From the NCBI RefSeq assembly GCF_013201895.1, contig NZ_CP053841.1, positions 310,001 to 374,000 on the forward strand: DNA of 64,000 nt, written 5' to 3'. The DNA is from Campylobacter blaseri. GTDB lineage: Bacteria > Campylobacterota > Campylobacteria > Campylobacterales > Campylobacteraceae. Each line of letters begins with the position of its first letter. Position 1 is the first letter of the stretch. Shown here in pieces: positions 1-10,374 of the stretch. The notes beneath the pieces were generated by a model, which was given only the letters and a program-made list of their open reading frames with translations, did not search any database and was not told the origin of the DNA. The translations under genes and the position numbers were made by a program.

Positions 1-864
1 CTTTTAGACAATTTAAGATTTGAAAAGGGTGAGACAAAAGATAGTGATGAGTTTGCACAAAAATTAGCCTCTTTTGGGGATTATTTTATAAATGATGCCT
101 TTGGAGTTTGCCATAGGGCTCATGCCTCTGTTCATGCTATAACTAAGTATTTTGATGAAGAGCATAAAGCAGCTGGGTTTTTACTAAAAAAAGAGATTGA
201 ATTTGCTAGAAATTTAATTAAAAAACCAATTCGTCCATTTGTTGCAATAGTTGGGGGAAGCAAGGTTAGTGGAAAGCTTCAAGCACTTAAAAATTTACTT
301 CCAAAAGTTGACAAATTAATTATTGGTGGGGGTATGGCTTTTACATTTTTAAAAGCTGTTGGTTATGAGATAGGAAATTCACTTTTAGAAGAGGATTTGA
401 TAGAAGAGGCTTTAAATATCTTAAGAAAAGGCAAAGAGCTTGGAGTTAAAATTTATCTTCCTGTTGATGCAATTGTAGCTCCTGTTTTCTCAGAAGATAG
501 TGTTATGAAATATGTTACCGTTCAAGAGATTCCAAAAGATTGGATGGCATTAGATATTGGACCTGCAACTGTTACGCTTTTTAAAGAGGCGATTGATGAT
601 GCTCAAACTATTTGGTGGAATGGTCCAATGGGTGTTTTTGAGATGGAAAAATTTGCAAGAGGAAGCTTTAGAATAAGTCACGCAGTTGCTGAGAGTAATG
701 CTATGACGGTTGTTGGAGGTGGAGATACGGCTGATGTTGTAGCAAGGGCTGGAGATCAAGAAGAGATTACTTTTATATCAACTGGCGGTGGTGCAAGTTT
801 GGAACTTATTGAAGGGAAAGAACTCCCTGGCGTTAGAGTGCTATTAAAAAAGGATTTAGATTGA
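1..864 (+). CDS. pgk: Phosphoglycerate kinase, C-terminal part (5' end outside window)
   Basis: Cytosolic glycolytic enzyme that transfers phosphate between 1,3-bisphosphoglycerate and ADP. The reading frame is open from base 1 and begins [11 protein letters not shown], a typical PGK N-domain motif, so about 110 residues are missing upstream. Visible hallmarks are GGSKVSGKL, the [10 protein letters not shown] segment and the GGGDTADVV nucleotide-binding loop. It ends in TGA, overlapping the start of tpiA by 4 bases, so the two consecutive glycolytic genes are translationally coupled. An internal ATG at 334 is not the real start. Confidence 0.97.
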   Translation, partial: LLDNLRFEKGETKDSDEFAQKLASFGDYFINDAFGVCHRAHASVHAITKYFDEEHKAAGFLLKKEIEFARNLIKKPIRPFVAIVGGSKVSGKLQALKNLLPKVDKLIIGGGMAFTFLKAVGYEIGNSLLEEDLIEEALNILRKGKELGVKIYLPVDAIVAPVFSEDSVMKYVTVQEIPKDWMALDIGPATVTLFKEAIDDAQTIWWNGPMGVFEMEKFARGSFRISHAVAESNAMTVVGGGDTADVVARAGDQEEITFISTGGGASLELIEGKELPGVRVLLKKDLD

Positions 865-1544
865 TTTTTATGGCGAATTTAAAATGCAACCATACAAGAA
901 AAAGCTTTGAAGAGTATGCTCAAATTTTAGATGAGAGTTTAAAAGATGAAAATGTTTTTGTATTTCCACCAAGTAGTGCATTTTTAGAAGGTAGTTTTAA
1001 ATTCAAACAAGCCGCTCAAAATTTCTATCCAGCTAAAAATGGCTCTTTTACAGGAGAAATCGGACAAGATATGCTCGATGAGTTTGATATAAAAACAGTT
1101 CTTATAGGACATAGTGAAAGAAGAGCAATTGGAGAAAGCGAAGAGCAACTGAAGGCTAAATTTGAGTATGCAAAAAAAGAGGGCTTTAAAATAGTTTATT
1201 GCATAGGCGAAAATGAAGAAATTTTTGAAAAAGGGAAGACAAAAGAGTTTTTAAAATCTCAACTTGAAAATATTGATTTAGATTATGAAAATTTAATAAT
1301 TGCGTATGAGCCTATTTGGGCTATTGGGACAGGTAAAACTGCAAGTAGTGAGATAATTAATGATGTGTTAAATTATATTAGAAATTTTAGCAAATCTTCG
1401 CTTTTATATGGTGGTAGTGTAAATGAAAAAAATATAGCTACGATTTCTAAAATTAAAAATTGTAGCGGTGTTTTGGTTGGAACTGCTAGCTGGGATGCAA
1501 AGGCATTTTTAAAACTTATAAATTCTGCTAAAGAGATGATATGA
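861..1544 (+). CDS. tpiA: Triosephosphate isomerase
   Basis: Interconverts dihydroxyacetone phosphate and glyceraldehyde 3-phosphate in the cytosol. The catalytic His lies in IGHSERR and the catalytic Glu in [13 protein letters not shown]; the phosphate loop is YGGSVNEKN. At 227 residues it is shorter than the usual 250, as in other Campylobacter. The start is taken as TTG at 861 ([14 protein letters not shown]), which overlaps the pgk stop as TTGA; the in-frame ATG at 870 is the alternative. The 3' end overlaps the next gene by 4 bases. Confidence 0.97.
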   Translation: MIFMANLKCNHTRKSFEEYAQILDESLKDENVFVFPPSSAFLEGSFKFKQAAQNFYPAKNGSFTGEIGQDMLDEFDIKTVLIGHSERRAIGESEEQLKAKFEYAKKEGFKIVYCIGENEEIFEKGKTKEFLKSQLENIDLDYENLIIAYEPIWAIGTGKTASSEIINDVLNYIRNFSKSSLLYGGSVNEKNIATISKIKNCSGVLVGTASWDAKAFLKLINSAKEMI

Positions 1545-2356
1545 ATAAGAATTTAATTTTTGTATTTGATTGTGAAACAGTGCCTGATAGTGATACTTTA
1601 AGAAAAGTTTTTGGTTATGAGGGTAGTGATTTAGAAGTTGCTATTAAGGCTCAAAATGAGCAAGAGGAGAAAACCGGAAGCTCTTTTTTACCAGTTTGTT
1701 TTCATAAAGTTGTAGCAATTAGTGCTGTTGTGGCTGATGAGTTTGGAAGATTTTTGCGTGTTAGCACTATGGAAGCAAGTAGTGAAAAAGAAATTATTAG
1801 TAAATTTTTAACATTTTTAAACTCTTTTAATCCAAAGCTTATTAGCTTTAATGGAAGAGGTTTTGATTTGCCAATGCTTATGATTAGGGCTATGAAATAC
1901 AATCTTAGTTGCCCTGCATATTATGATATGGAAGATAAAATTACAAACAAAAATAAATGGGAAAATTATAGACAAAGATATAGTGATAAATTTCATATAG
2001 ATTTGCTTGATCAAATAAGTGAATACCGCTCAGTAAAGGGTTTTACTCTAGATAGTTTATGTTTATCTTTAGGACTTCCTGGTAAATTTGATGTAAGCGG
2101 AGATCAGGTTTTAGAGCTTTACTATAGTGGTGAGATTGAAAAAATTAATGAGTATTGTGAAAGTGATGTTTTAAATACATATCTTCTTTTTTTAAAATAT
2201 GAGGTATTAAAAGGTAATATTACTATAGAAGATTATGCCTCTTATTTGGACTATATGCAAAGTTTTATAAGAAAAGAAAGAGCCAATTCTAATTATACTG
2301 ATATTTTTTCAAAATTTGCACAAGATGAAATAGCAAGATTAAGTAAAGATGTTTAG
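1541..2356 (+). CDS. DnaQ-like 3'-5' exonuclease (PolB-exonuclease related)
   Basis: Predicted cytosolic 3'-5' exonuclease of the family related to the proofreading domain of PolB. Exo I is FDCETVPD near residue 10, Exo II is in SFNGRGFDLP near residue 105 and the last acidic motif is NEYCESDVLNTYLL near residue 205, fitting a DEDD-type active site. It overlaps tpiA by 4 bases and the exported DNA ligase by 8 bases, so it sits in one transcription unit with both. Its substrate is unknown; pairing with a ligase hints at DNA processing, but this is only inferred from position. Confidence 0.85.
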   Translation: MNKNLIFVFDCETVPDSDTLRKVFGYEGSDLEVAIKAQNEQEEKTGSSFLPVCFHKVVAISAVVADEFGRFLRVSTMEASSEKEIISKFLTFLNSFNPKLISFNGRGFDLPMLMIRAMKYNLSCPAYYDMEDKITNKNKWENYRQRYSDKFHIDLLDQISEYRSVKGFTLDSLCLSLGLPGKFDVSGDQVLELYYSGEIEKINEYCESDVLNTYLLFLKYEVLKGNITIEDYASYLDYMQSFIRKERANSNYTDIFSKFAQDEIARLSKDV

Positions 2357-3161
2357 ATTTATCATCTCTATATTTTTTAGTTTTTTAACTCTTTTTGCAC
2401 AAAAGCCAAATGTTATGCTTTTAAATGAGTATAATAATGAAAATTTAAGTGGCTGGTATATGAGTGAAAAACTTGATGGTGTTAGGGCAAGATGGAATGG
2501 CAAAGAGCTTGTTTCTAGAAATGGAAATAAATTTAGTGCCCCAAAAGATTTTATAAAAGATTTTCCTAGTTTTTCTTTGGATGGAGAATTATTTACAAAA
2601 AGAGGGGATTTTGCAAACATTAGTTCAATAACCTCTCAGTTAATCCCGCACAATGGCTGGAGCGAAATTAAATTTTACATTTTTGATATACCTGATTTAA
2701 ATGAGAGCTTTGATATAAAATACAAAAAAATGCAAGAAATTTCTAAAAATTCAAAAAATATAGTTTTTATTGAACAAAAAATTGTAAAAAACAACGAAGA
2801 GGTTTTTGAGTTTTTAGATGAGGTTGTATCAAAAGGTGGTGAGGGCGTTGTAGTTCGAGAACCATCTCTTATATATGAAAACGCAAGAAGTAATAGAATT
2901 TTAAAACTTAAAAAATTTAAAGATAGTGAGTGCAAAGTTGTTGCAATAAATAAAGGTAACGGCAAATATAAAGATAAAATGGGTTCTATAACTTGTGAAA
3001 AAGAAGATGGAGTTAGATTTAAAATAGGCACAGGATTTAATGATGAGATAAGAGAAAATCCTCCTAAAATAGGGGATATTATAACATATAAATATCAAAA
3101 CTTAACTAAAAAAGGCATTCCTAGATTTGCCGTTTTTTTAAGAATAAGAGATGAAATTTAA
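2349..3161 (+). CDS. Minimal ATP-dependent DNA ligase with signal peptide
   Basis: Small ATP-dependent DNA ligase (270 residues). The nucleotidyl-lysine motif is EKLDGVRARW with Lys41; motif IV is GGEGVVVRE and motif V is LKLKKFKDSEC, followed by an OB-fold region. Residues 1-17 are a hydrophobic leader ending near FAQ, so the mature enzyme is expected in the periplasm, as known for small ligases of Haemophilus, Neisseria and Campylobacter. It lacks the extra domains of replicative ligases, so it is an accessory enzyme, perhaps linked to DNA uptake. It overlaps the exonuclease gene upstream by 8 bases. Confidence 0.9.
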   Translation: MFRFIISIFFSFLTLFAQKPNVMLLNEYNNENLSGWYMSEKLDGVRARWNGKELVSRNGNKFSAPKDFIKDFPSFSLDGELFTKRGDFANISSITSQLIPHNGWSEIKFYIFDIPDLNESFDIKYKKMQEISKNSKNIVFIEQKIVKNNEEVFEFLDEVVSKGGEGVVVREPSLIYENARSNRILKLKKFKDSECKVVAINKGNGKYKDKMGSITCEKEDGVRFKIGTGFNDEIRENPPKIGDIITYKYQNLTKKGIPRFAVFLRIRDEI

Positions 3162-3173
3162 ATTAGGGAAAAT

Positions 3174-5282
3174 ATGCAAGAAAATTTAAGAATAAAATTT
3201 ATTATATATGCCTTAGTGGCTTTTGTATTTGGAATAGTTAGTAGATATTACTGGATATATTGGGCAGGTGGAAATGAGGATTTTATATTTAATGGCTCAG
3301 TTATGATAAACACTAATGATGGATACTATTTTGCAGAAGGCGCTAAAGATATTTTAGATAATTTTGTTGATAAAAACCCAAATTCAAATGCTTCAAAGCA
3401 AGGCTTATCTATAGTAACTGCATTTATATATAAAATTTTGCCATTTAAATTTGAAAATATATTACTTTATCTTAGTGGATTTTTTAGTTCTCTGTTGGTA
3501 TTTCCTATGCTACTTATTTCAAAAGAATATAAATCTTTAGAATTTGGATTTATTGGCTCTTTGGTAAGTGTGGTTGCTATGAGTTATTATAATAGGACTA
3601 TGTATGGGTATTATGATACTGATATGCTTACTATAGTTCTACCAATGTTTGTTTTATGGGGAATGATAAGAGTTGTAAATAGTAAAAATGAAAAAGATAT
3701 TATAATAGCTCCCATATTTATGCTTTTGTATTTTTGGTGGTATCCAGCATCTTACTCTTTAAATATAGCATTTATATCTATGATATTTTTTTACACAATA
3801 ATTTTTGATAGAAAAAATATAATAAATTATAAGCTTTGTATAATGATGTTAGCAGCAACTACAAATTTAAATTTAAGTATAAATTTTGCAATTATCATAG
3901 CTTTATACATATTATTTTTAAAAAACATTAAACTACTATACATACAAATTATAGCTTTTTTTGTATTTACAAATTTTATTTTTAATGGAGGTTTGGGTCC
4001 AATAATAGGGTATTTAAATTCCTATGTTTTTAGAACAACTACTTTAAGTGATGATAATTTAATGTTTTTTAATGTTACTAAAACAATTCCAGAGCTTAGT
4101 CAAATTGATAAAACATATTTTATGGAAAGAATTAGTTCTCATGTAGTTTTGTTTGCTTTATCAATTGCAGGATATGTGGTGCTATGTTTTAAAAATAGAT
4201 CATTTCTACTGTCACTTCCTATGATAGGGCTTGGGTTTTTAGCTCTAAAAGGGGGACTTAGATTTACAATTTATGCAGTTCCTATTATGGGCTTAGGGCT
4301 TGGGTTTTTATATATTTATCTAATTAATTTTTTTAAAATAGATAAATACATTAAAATAGCTATTATTTCGCTGTTGACAATCCTCTCTTTAATCCCAGCA
4401 TTGCAGCACATATACAATTATAAAAGCTCAACAGTTTTTTCAAAAAGTGAGGTTGAGATTTTAGAAAAACTTAAAACATTAACAACTAGAGATGATTATG
4501 TTTTAGCATGGTGGGATTATGGTTATCCTATAAGATATTATACAAATGCAAACACTCTAATAGATGGAGCAATTCATTCAGGTGAAGTAAATTTTCCTGT
4601 TAGTTTTACACTAACTAAAGATCAGACTAGCTCAGCCAATATGGCAAGGCTAGCTGTGGAATATCTTGAAAAAAGATTAAGCTTGGAAGATGAGAAGAAG
4701 GCTAATTTGCCTACGCAAGATTTAAAATGGATGATGAAAGATTATGGATTTAAAAATGTAAATGATTTTTTACTTAATGTCTCATTTAACGATTTTAATC
4801 CGCCTAAAAAAACTAGAGAGATATATTACTACTTGCCTTTAAGAATGATGAATATTTTTACAACTGTTAATTATTTTTCTAATTTAGACCTAAATACAGG
4901 AAAGATTAAAAATAGTGGAGTATTTTTTACAATGTATCCAACAAGTAAAGATAAAGATGGCATAATACTAAATGGAAATATTCTACTAAACAATAATTTT
5001 AAAACAATAATTACACCCAAAAAAGAGGTGATAAAAGTTAAAAATTTTTATCAAGTAGGTTATGATAAAGACGGTAAATACATTTCAGATAAACAAGTTA
5101 TTGATAGCAGTGGAGATTTAAATATTATATTTTTAATAAATGATGGATTTTTCATTTTGTTGGATGATTATTATTTAAACTCTACATATGTAAAGCTATT
5201 TTTCCTTCAAGATTACGATTCAGAGCTTTTTGAACCTGTAATTTTAAATAGACATACAAAAATATATAAATTAAAAAGGTAA
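3174..5282 (+). CDS. pglB: Bacterial oligosaccharyltransferase PglB
   Basis: Inner-membrane STT3-family transferase that moves the lipid-linked heptasaccharide onto Asn in D/E-X-N-X-S/T sequons of periplasmic proteins. It has about 13 membrane helices in residues 1-420 followed by a periplasmic domain. The diagnostic WWDYG motif is near residues 446-450 (VLAWWDYGYPIRYYTN), and the first external loop carries the acidic motif NDGYYFAEG. The length of 702 fits Campylobacter PglB (about 713). The rest of the pgl cluster is not adjacent in this window; the next gene is a PDC-type membrane protein 3 bases downstream. Confidence 0.97.
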   Translation: MQENLRIKFIIYALVAFVFGIVSRYYWIYWAGGNEDFIFNGSVMINTNDGYYFAEGAKDILDNFVDKNPNSNASKQGLSIVTAFIYKILPFKFENILLYLSGFFSSLLVFPMLLISKEYKSLEFGFIGSLVSVVAMSYYNRTMYGYYDTDMLTIVLPMFVLWGMIRVVNSKNEKDIIIAPIFMLLYFWWYPASYSLNIAFISMIFFYTIIFDRKNIINYKLCIMMLAATTNLNLSINFAIIIALYILFLKNIKLLYIQIIAFFVFTNFIFNGGLGPIIGYLNSYVFRTTTLSDDNLMFFNVTKTIPELSQIDKTYFMERISSHVVLFALSIAGYVVLCFKNRSFLLSLPMIGLGFLALKGGLRFTIYAVPIMGLGLGFLYIYLINFFKIDKYIKIAIISLLTILSLIPALQHIYNYKSSTVFSKSEVEILEKLKTLTTRDDYVLAWWDYGYPIRYYTNANTLIDGAIHSGEVNFPVSFTLTKDQTSSANMARLAVEYLEKRLSLEDEKKANLPTQDLKWMMKDYGFKNVNDFLLNVSFNDFNPPKKTREIYYYLPLRMMNIFTTVNYFSNLDLNTGKIKNSGVFFTMYPTSKDKDGIILNGNILLNNNFKTIITPKKEVIKVKNFYQVGYDKDGKYISDKQVIDSSGDLNIIFLINDGFFILLDDYYLNSTYVKLFFLQDYDSELFEPVILNRHTKIYKLKR

Positions 5283-5285
5283 ACA

Positions 5286-6173
5286 ATGGTTATAAAAGAG
5301 ATTCAGGAATTTATAGAGGTAAGGCATAAGATTAGAGCATATTTATGCTATATTTTTAGTAGAAATATACAAAATTTTTTACCACAAATTACAGAAGAAC
5401 AGATAAATAGTGGTTTTGATAATTTAGAGCATGAAATAGTTCATTATGATGCTATGTATATTTTGGATAAAAATGGACTTCAAGTTAGCAATAATAGAAG
5501 TGGAAATAAAGATTTTATCGTAGGAGATGGTATAGATAGAAGTACTAGGGCATACTATTATCAAGCAGTAAAGGAGAGAAGATGTTTCTTAAGTGATCCA
5601 TACCCTTCATCTTTAACAGGTGAACTTTGTGTAACTATTTCTCTGCCTTTATATAATGAAAAAAAGGAATTACAGTATGTAGCTTGTGTGGATATTTCAC
5701 TAAAAGAGGTATCAAAGATAGTTAACCCTTCCGCATTTGAAGGTGTTTTTGGTAAATTCACAAGACTGGTTTATACATTTTTTGCAGCAGCTTTGTTTGT
5801 GGTGGCTGCGGTTTTGTTTTTTATGGCGATAAGAAGTCTGTTTTTTGTCCATTTTGTAGAAATGGATGTATCAGAGATGTTTGAAGCTACCATTCTTTTA
5901 ACCTTAGCACTTGCCATTTTTGATTTAGTAAAAGCTATTGCAGAGGGAGAAATTTTAGGAACACATAGCCAGTCTCAGGGCTCAAGCACTATGGTTCGGT
6001 TTATTGCTTCTATTATAATAGCTTTAGCCATTGAGGCATTAATGCTTGTGTTTAAATTTGCAATTATAGAGCCAGAACACATTGTTTATGCAGTATATTT
6101 AATAATAGGTGTGGCAGTACTTATGGTTTCACTTAGTGTTTATATGTATATTTTAAAAAAGGTACATGAGTGA
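5286..6173 (+). CDS. PDC/Cache-domain membrane protein, possibly glycosylation-associated
   Basis: Protein of 295 residues with an N-terminal PDC/Cache-like sensor fold (residues about 40-145; AMYILDKNGLQVSNN, GIDRSTRAYYYQAV, VTISLPLY, VACVDISLKEV) followed by four hydrophobic helices (about 160-185, 200-220, 236-256, 265-290). Unlike usual Cache sensors it has no helix before the sensor domain and no histidine-kinase, MCP or GGDEF output. It starts 3 bases after pglB and overlaps hisH by GTGA. From memory, homologues are labelled general glycosylation pathway protein; that function rests on location and is unproven. Confidence 0.7.
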   Translation: MVIKEIQEFIEVRHKIRAYLCYIFSRNIQNFLPQITEEQINSGFDNLEHEIVHYDAMYILDKNGLQVSNNRSGNKDFIVGDGIDRSTRAYYYQAVKERRCFLSDPYPSSLTGELCVTISLPLYNEKKELQYVACVDISLKEVSKIVNPSAFEGVFGKFTRLVYTFFAAALFVVAAVLFFMAIRSLFFVHFVEMDVSEMFEATILLTLALAIFDLVKAIAEGEILGTHSQSQGSSTMVRFIASIIIALAIEALMLVFKFAIIEPEHIVYAVYLIIGVAVLMVSLSVYMYILKKVHE

Positions 6174-6781
6174 TAGGCATAGTTGACTATGGTGCTGGAA
6201 ACATTAAAAGTATAGAAAATGCCTTTTTATCAGTTGGTGCAAAGATTAAATTAGTAAAAGATCCTGATGAACTTATTAGATTTGATAGGATAGTTTTGCC
6301 AGGTGTTGGAGCTTTTAAAGATGCTATGGAAATTTTAAAAAAAATAAATCTAGATGAAGCAATTAAGGATTTTATAAAAACAGGAAAGCCATTTTTAGGA
6401 ATTTGTCTTGGTCTTCAACTTCTTTTTGAAACAAGTGAGGAATTTGAAACTAGCAATGGACTAGGTATTTTAAAAGGTAAAGTTGTTAAATTTGATAAAA
6501 GTAAATTTGATAAAAATCTAAAAATTCCACATATAGGATGGAATTCTTTAGAGTTAAGAAAAACTAGTCAGCTAACAAAAAACTTAAAAGATAAACCATA
6601 TATGTATTTTGTTCATTCATATCATATTGAATGTAATAAAGATATTTTATTATCAAAAACTTTTTATGGTTATGAATTTACTAGTGCAATTGAAAAAGAT
6701 AATGTATTTGGTTTGCAACCTCACCCCGAAAAAAGTGGAGAAGTTGGGCTTAAAATAGTTAAAAATTTTATGGAGATATGA
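6170..6781 (+). CDS. hisH: Imidazole glycerol phosphate synthase, glutaminase subunit
   Basis: Class I glutamine amidotransferase that supplies ammonia to HisF in histidine synthesis. The nucleophile Cys is in [13 protein letters not shown] and the His-Glu pair in [12 protein letters not shown]; the oxyanion region is PGVGAF. The start is GTG at 6170, overlapping the upstream stop as GTGA. The partner hisF is not in this window; hisA follows after one base, so the two form a split his operon. Confidence 0.95.
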   Translation: MIGIVDYGAGNIKSIENAFLSVGAKIKLVKDPDELIRFDRIVLPGVGAFKDAMEILKKINLDEAIKDFIKTGKPFLGICLGLQLLFETSEEFETSNGLGILKGKVVKFDKSKFDKNLKIPHIGWNSLELRKTSQLTKNLKDKPYMYFVHSYHIECNKDILLSKTFYGYEFTSAIEKDNVFGLQPHPEKSGEVGLKIVKNFMEI

Positions 6782-6782
6782 G

Positions 6783-7490
6783 ATGGAGATACTGCCCGCA
6801 ATTGATTTAAAGAATGGATATGCTGTTAGGCTCAAAAAAGGCTTAATGGAAAGTGCGAAAATTTATTCAAAAGATCCAAGTGAGATTGCTAAGAAATTTG
6901 AGGATATGGGAGCAAGATGGCTACATTTGGTTGATTTAGATGGAGCTTTTGCAGGAAAAGCTGTAAATTACAAAGCTATTGAAAAAATAGTAAGTTCTAC
7001 AAATTTAAAGGTTGAAGTTGGTGGTGGTATAAGAGATGAACAGAGAATAAAAGATTATCAAAATATTGGAGTAGAAAGATTTATTTTAGGTTCAATAGCG
7101 CTAAAAAATCTAAATTTTACAAAAGAAATGGCTAAAAAATATAAAATAGCAGTTGGCATCGATGCTAAAGGCGGCATGATCGCAGTTGAGGGCTGGGCAG
7201 AAGTTAGCAAAGTAAAAGCAACTGATTTAGCAAAAGAGTATGCTAATGCTGGGGTTGATGCTATAATTTGCACAGATATTGAAAAAGATGGAATGTTAAG
7301 TGGCGTAAATGTAGAATTTACAAAAGAGATAGCATTAGCAAGTGGTATAAAAACAATTGCAAGTGGCGGTGTAAAAGATATAAACGATATTGTAGCTTTA
7401 AAAAATAGTGGTAAAATTTATGGTGTTATAGTTGGAAAAGCATATTATGAGGGTAAAATTGATTTAAAAGAAGTATTTAAGCTAAGCTAA
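6783..7490 (+). CDS. hisA: ProFAR isomerase (phosphoribosylformimino-AICAR-P isomerase)
   Basis: Catalyses the Amadori-type isomerisation of ProFAR to PRFAR, the fourth step of histidine synthesis, in the cytosol. It is a TIM barrel with the first catalytic Asp in [12 protein letters not shown] and the second in [11 protein letters not shown], plus phosphate loops VGGGIRDE and ASGGVKD. At 235 residues it has the normal length. It directly follows hisH. The 71 bp gap before prmA contains AGCTAAATTT and AAATTAGCT, which could form a weak terminator stem. Confidence 0.95.
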   Translation: MEILPAIDLKNGYAVRLKKGLMESAKIYSKDPSEIAKKFEDMGARWLHLVDLDGAFAGKAVNYKAIEKIVSSTNLKVEVGGGIRDEQRIKDYQNIGVERFILGSIALKNLNFTKEMAKKYKIAVGIDAKGGMIAVEGWAEVSKVKATDLAKEYANAGVDAIICTDIEKDGMLSGVNVEFTKEIALASGIKTIASGGVKDINDIVALKNSGKIYGVIVGKAYYEGKIDLKEVFKLS

Positions 7491-7561
7491 ATTTGTATAA
7501 ATTTATAGTAAAATTATAAATTAGCTTGATTATATTTACAATTACAAGGTAAAATTTTTAT

Positions 7562-8389
7562 ATGAATGATATATTTTTTGAGTTAACCATAAAAAGTAAT
7601 AATGCTTTAGAGCTATTTAAAGATTTTGTTTTTGAGTTTGGAATAACAGCAATAGAGGAAAAACAAGATAGTTTTATAGTTAGAGATAGTGAAAATTTAG
7701 ATGGCATTTTATATGCTATAAATGAGTATAAAAAAAGACTTGAAGCTATTTTAGGTTTAGAAATTGATCTAAAAACAGAGCTTATTGATAAGAAAAATAT
7801 AGATTGGATTAAAAGCTATCAAAAAGCAGTTAAGCCAATAGAGATTGACAGTGTCTACATTCACCCAAGTTGGGAGAGTTCAAAAGAAGGTTTAATAAAT
7901 ATAGTAATAGATCCAGCACTTGCTTTTGGCTCGGGACATCACGAAAGTACTAATATGTGCTTAAAACTTATACAAAATTATAAAAACGGCTATAATACAG
8001 CTTTGGATGTTGGTTGTGGCAGTGGAATTTTAAGTATATGCTTGTCAAAATTTGGTTTTAAAGTTGATGCTTGTGATACAGATGAACAAGCCATTTTAGC
8101 TACAAAAGAAAATGCTGAAAAAAATAAAACCTCTTTAAATAGAGTTTGGACAGGAAGCATTGCTGATAATGATGAACAATATGACTTAGTGGTTGCTAAT
8201 ATAATAGCAGATGTTATAATTATGCTTCAAAAGGATTTGATTAGAAGTGTAAAAAATGAAGGGACTTTAATTCTTTCAGGAGTTTTGGAAAAATATCTTG
8301 AGAGAATTAAAGAAAATTTTAAAGAGTTAAGCCTTATAAAAATTGAGAAAAAAAATGAATGGCTTAGCTTTGTCTTTAAAAAAATATAG
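7562..8389 (+). CDS. prmA: Ribosomal protein L11 methyltransferase
   Basis: S-adenosylmethionine-dependent methyltransferase for lysines and the N-terminus of ribosomal protein L11. The C-terminal Rossmann domain has motif I LDVGCGSGILSI and the substrate motif VVANIIADV; DPALAFGSGHHEST precedes motif I as in PrmA. The N-terminal part is the L11-recognition domain. It lies 9 bases upstream of ftsH and probably shares its transcript. Confidence 0.93.
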   Translation: MNDIFFELTIKSNNALELFKDFVFEFGITAIEEKQDSFIVRDSENLDGILYAINEYKKRLEAILGLEIDLKTELIDKKNIDWIKSYQKAVKPIEIDSVYIHPSWESSKEGLINIVIDPALAFGSGHHESTNMCLKLIQNYKNGYNTALDVGCGSGILSICLSKFGFKVDACDTDEQAILATKENAEKNKTSLNRVWTGSIADNDEQYDLVVANIIADVIIMLQKDLIRSVKNEGTLILSGVLEKYLERIKENFKELSLIKIEKKNEWLSFVFKKI

Positions 8390-8398
8390 GAGAGTATT

Positions 8399-10357
8399 TT
8401 GAATAAAAATCAAAACAAACAAAATAATGGAAATAACAACAATAATAATTTTTTTAATAAAAATCCGATTGTAGTTTTTGCAATTTTTGCAGTTTTAGTT
8501 ATAGCTATTTTTAGAACTTTTTCTGTTGAAGGAGGCTTGTCTGGTGAAGCTAATCTTTCAAGTGCTACAAAAAATATAGCCTATTCAGAATTAAAAGATT
8601 TAATAGTAGCTAATAAAGTATCAAAAGTTTTTATAGGTCAAGCCAATATAAAAGCAAAAGCAAGTGATGGAGCGGTAGTTTATAAAACTAGAAAAGTTGA
8701 TGATCCAAGACTAGTTGAAAATCTGGAGAGTAAAAAAATTCCTTATTCGGCAATTGATGAGACAAATTTAATGGCTGATATACTTTTTAGCTGGGTACTT
8801 CCACTTGTTCTTTTCTTTGGTATATGGATATTTTTAGTTAGCAGAATGCAAAAAAATGCAGGCGGTGGAATTTTAGGAGTTGGTAGCAGTAAAAAACTTG
8901 TAAATTCAGAAAAACCAGATGTTAAATTTGATGATGTTGCAGGTGTTGAAGAGGCTAAAGATGAGGTTGTTGAGATAGTTGATTATCTTAAAAATCCTGA
9001 AAAATATATGATACTTGGTGCTAAAATTCCAAAAGGAATTTTACTTGTAGGGCCTCCAGGAACAGGTAAAACACTTCTTGCAAAAGCTGTTGCAGGTGAG
9101 GCCAGTGTTCCATTTTTTTCAATTTCAGGTTCAAGCTTTATTGAGATGTTTGTTGGTGTTGGTGCAAGTAGAGTTAGAGATTTATTTGAAACAGCTAAAA
9201 AAGAGGCACCATCGATTGTTTTTATAGATGAAATTGACGCTATTGGAAAAAGCAGATCAAGTAGCCCTATGGGTGGCAACGACGAAAGAGAGCAAACTCT
9301 AAACCAACTTTTAGCTGAAATGGATGGGTTTAGTAGTGATAAATCGCCTGTTATAGTAATGGCAGCAACTAATAGACCTGAAATTTTAGATAAAGCGTTA
9401 CTTAGACCAGGGCGTTTTGATAGACAAGTTTTAGTTGATAGACCAGATTTTAAAGGTCGTATGGAGATACTTAAAATTCATATGAAAGGTGTTAAATTTG
9501 CTGATAATATCAACGTTGAAGAGATAGCAAATCTTACAACAGGATTAGCTGGAGCTGATTTAGAAAATATAGTTAATGAAGCGGCACTTCTTGCAGGCAG
9601 AGCTTCTAAAAAAGAGGTTGGACAAAAAGATTTGATAGAGGCTGTTGAAAGAAGTATTGCAGGATTAGAGAAAAAATCTCGCCGAGTCAATCCAAAAGAG
9701 AAAAAGATCGTTACATATCATGAATCAGGACACGCACTAATAGCAGAGGTTACAAAAGGGGCTCACAAAGTTACAAAAGTTTCAGTAATCCCAAGAGGAT
9801 TAGCGGCTTTGGGGTATACTTTAAATACACCCGAAGAGAATAAATTTCTAGCTCAAAAACATGAACTTATAGCCGAAGTTGATGTATTGTTAGCAGGTAG
9901 AGCAGCAGAAGAGGTATTTATAAAAGAGATATCAACAGGCGCTAGCAATGATTTAGAAAGAGCAACTGATATTATAAAAGCTATGATATCTATGTATGGT
10001 ATGAGTGATGTCGCTGGACTTATGGTTTTGGAAAAGCAAACCAACCATTTCTTAGGTGGACAAACTGTTAAAGATTATAGTGATAATATGTCTCAAAAAG
10101 TGGACACATATGTAAAAGAATTTTTAGATACAAGATATAAAGATGTTTTAGAAACATTAAAATTATATAGTGGGGCAATTGAAAGTATGGTAAAAGCTCT
10201 TTATGAAAAAGAGACAATAGATGGAAAACAGGTTCGTGAAATTATAAGAAATTTTGAAAAAGAAAATGGATTAGAGTCGAGACTTACCCCGGATAAAGAT
10301 GAAAAAGATGAGGACATAGAAAAGGCAAAAAGCCATATATCAGAAACGCAAGAGTAG
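8399..10357 (+). CDS. ftsH: ATP-dependent zinc metalloprotease FtsH
   Basis: Inner-membrane AAA+ protease for quality control of membrane and regulatory proteins. The start is TTG at 8399 behind AGGAGAG. Two membrane helices (residues about 22-42 and 125-147) flank a small periplasmic domain. The AAA module has Walker A GPPGTGKT, Walker [12 protein letters not shown] and the SRH segment [10 protein letters not shown]; the protease domain has the zinc motif HESGHA. The N-terminus is unusually Asn-rich ([13 protein letters not shown]). Length 652 is normal. Confidence 0.97.
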   Translation: MNKNQNKQNNGNNNNNNFFNKNPIVVFAIFAVLVIAIFRTFSVEGGLSGEANLSSATKNIAYSELKDLIVANKVSKVFIGQANIKAKASDGAVVYKTRKVDDPRLVENLESKKIPYSAIDETNLMADILFSWVLPLVLFFGIWIFLVSRMQKNAGGGILGVGSSKKLVNSEKPDVKFDDVAGVEEAKDEVVEIVDYLKNPEKYMILGAKIPKGILLVGPPGTGKTLLAKAVAGEASVPFFSISGSSFIEMFVGVGASRVRDLFETAKKEAPSIVFIDEIDAIGKSRSSSPMGGNDEREQTLNQLLAEMDGFSSDKSPVIVMAATNRPEILDKALLRPGRFDRQVLVDRPDFKGRMEILKIHMKGVKFADNINVEEIANLTTGLAGADLENIVNEAALLAGRASKKEVGQKDLIEAVERSIAGLEKKSRRVNPKEKKIVTYHESGHALIAEVTKGAHKVTKVSVIPRGLAALGYTLNTPEENKFLAQKHELIAEVDVLLAGRAAEEVFIKEISTGASNDLERATDIIKAMISMYGMSDVAGLMVLEKQTNHFLGGQTVKDYSDNMSQKVDTYVKEFLDTRYKDVLETLKLYSGAIESMVKALYEKETIDGKQVREIIRNFEKENGLESRLTPDKDEKDEDIEKAKSHISETQE

Positions 10358-10374
10358 CATTCAAGGAGAAGCAG

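Noticed and set aside
334-864. Separate short PGK-like gene starting at ATG 334
   Set aside because: The frame is open from base 1 and reads as PGK all the way, so 334 is an internal Met.
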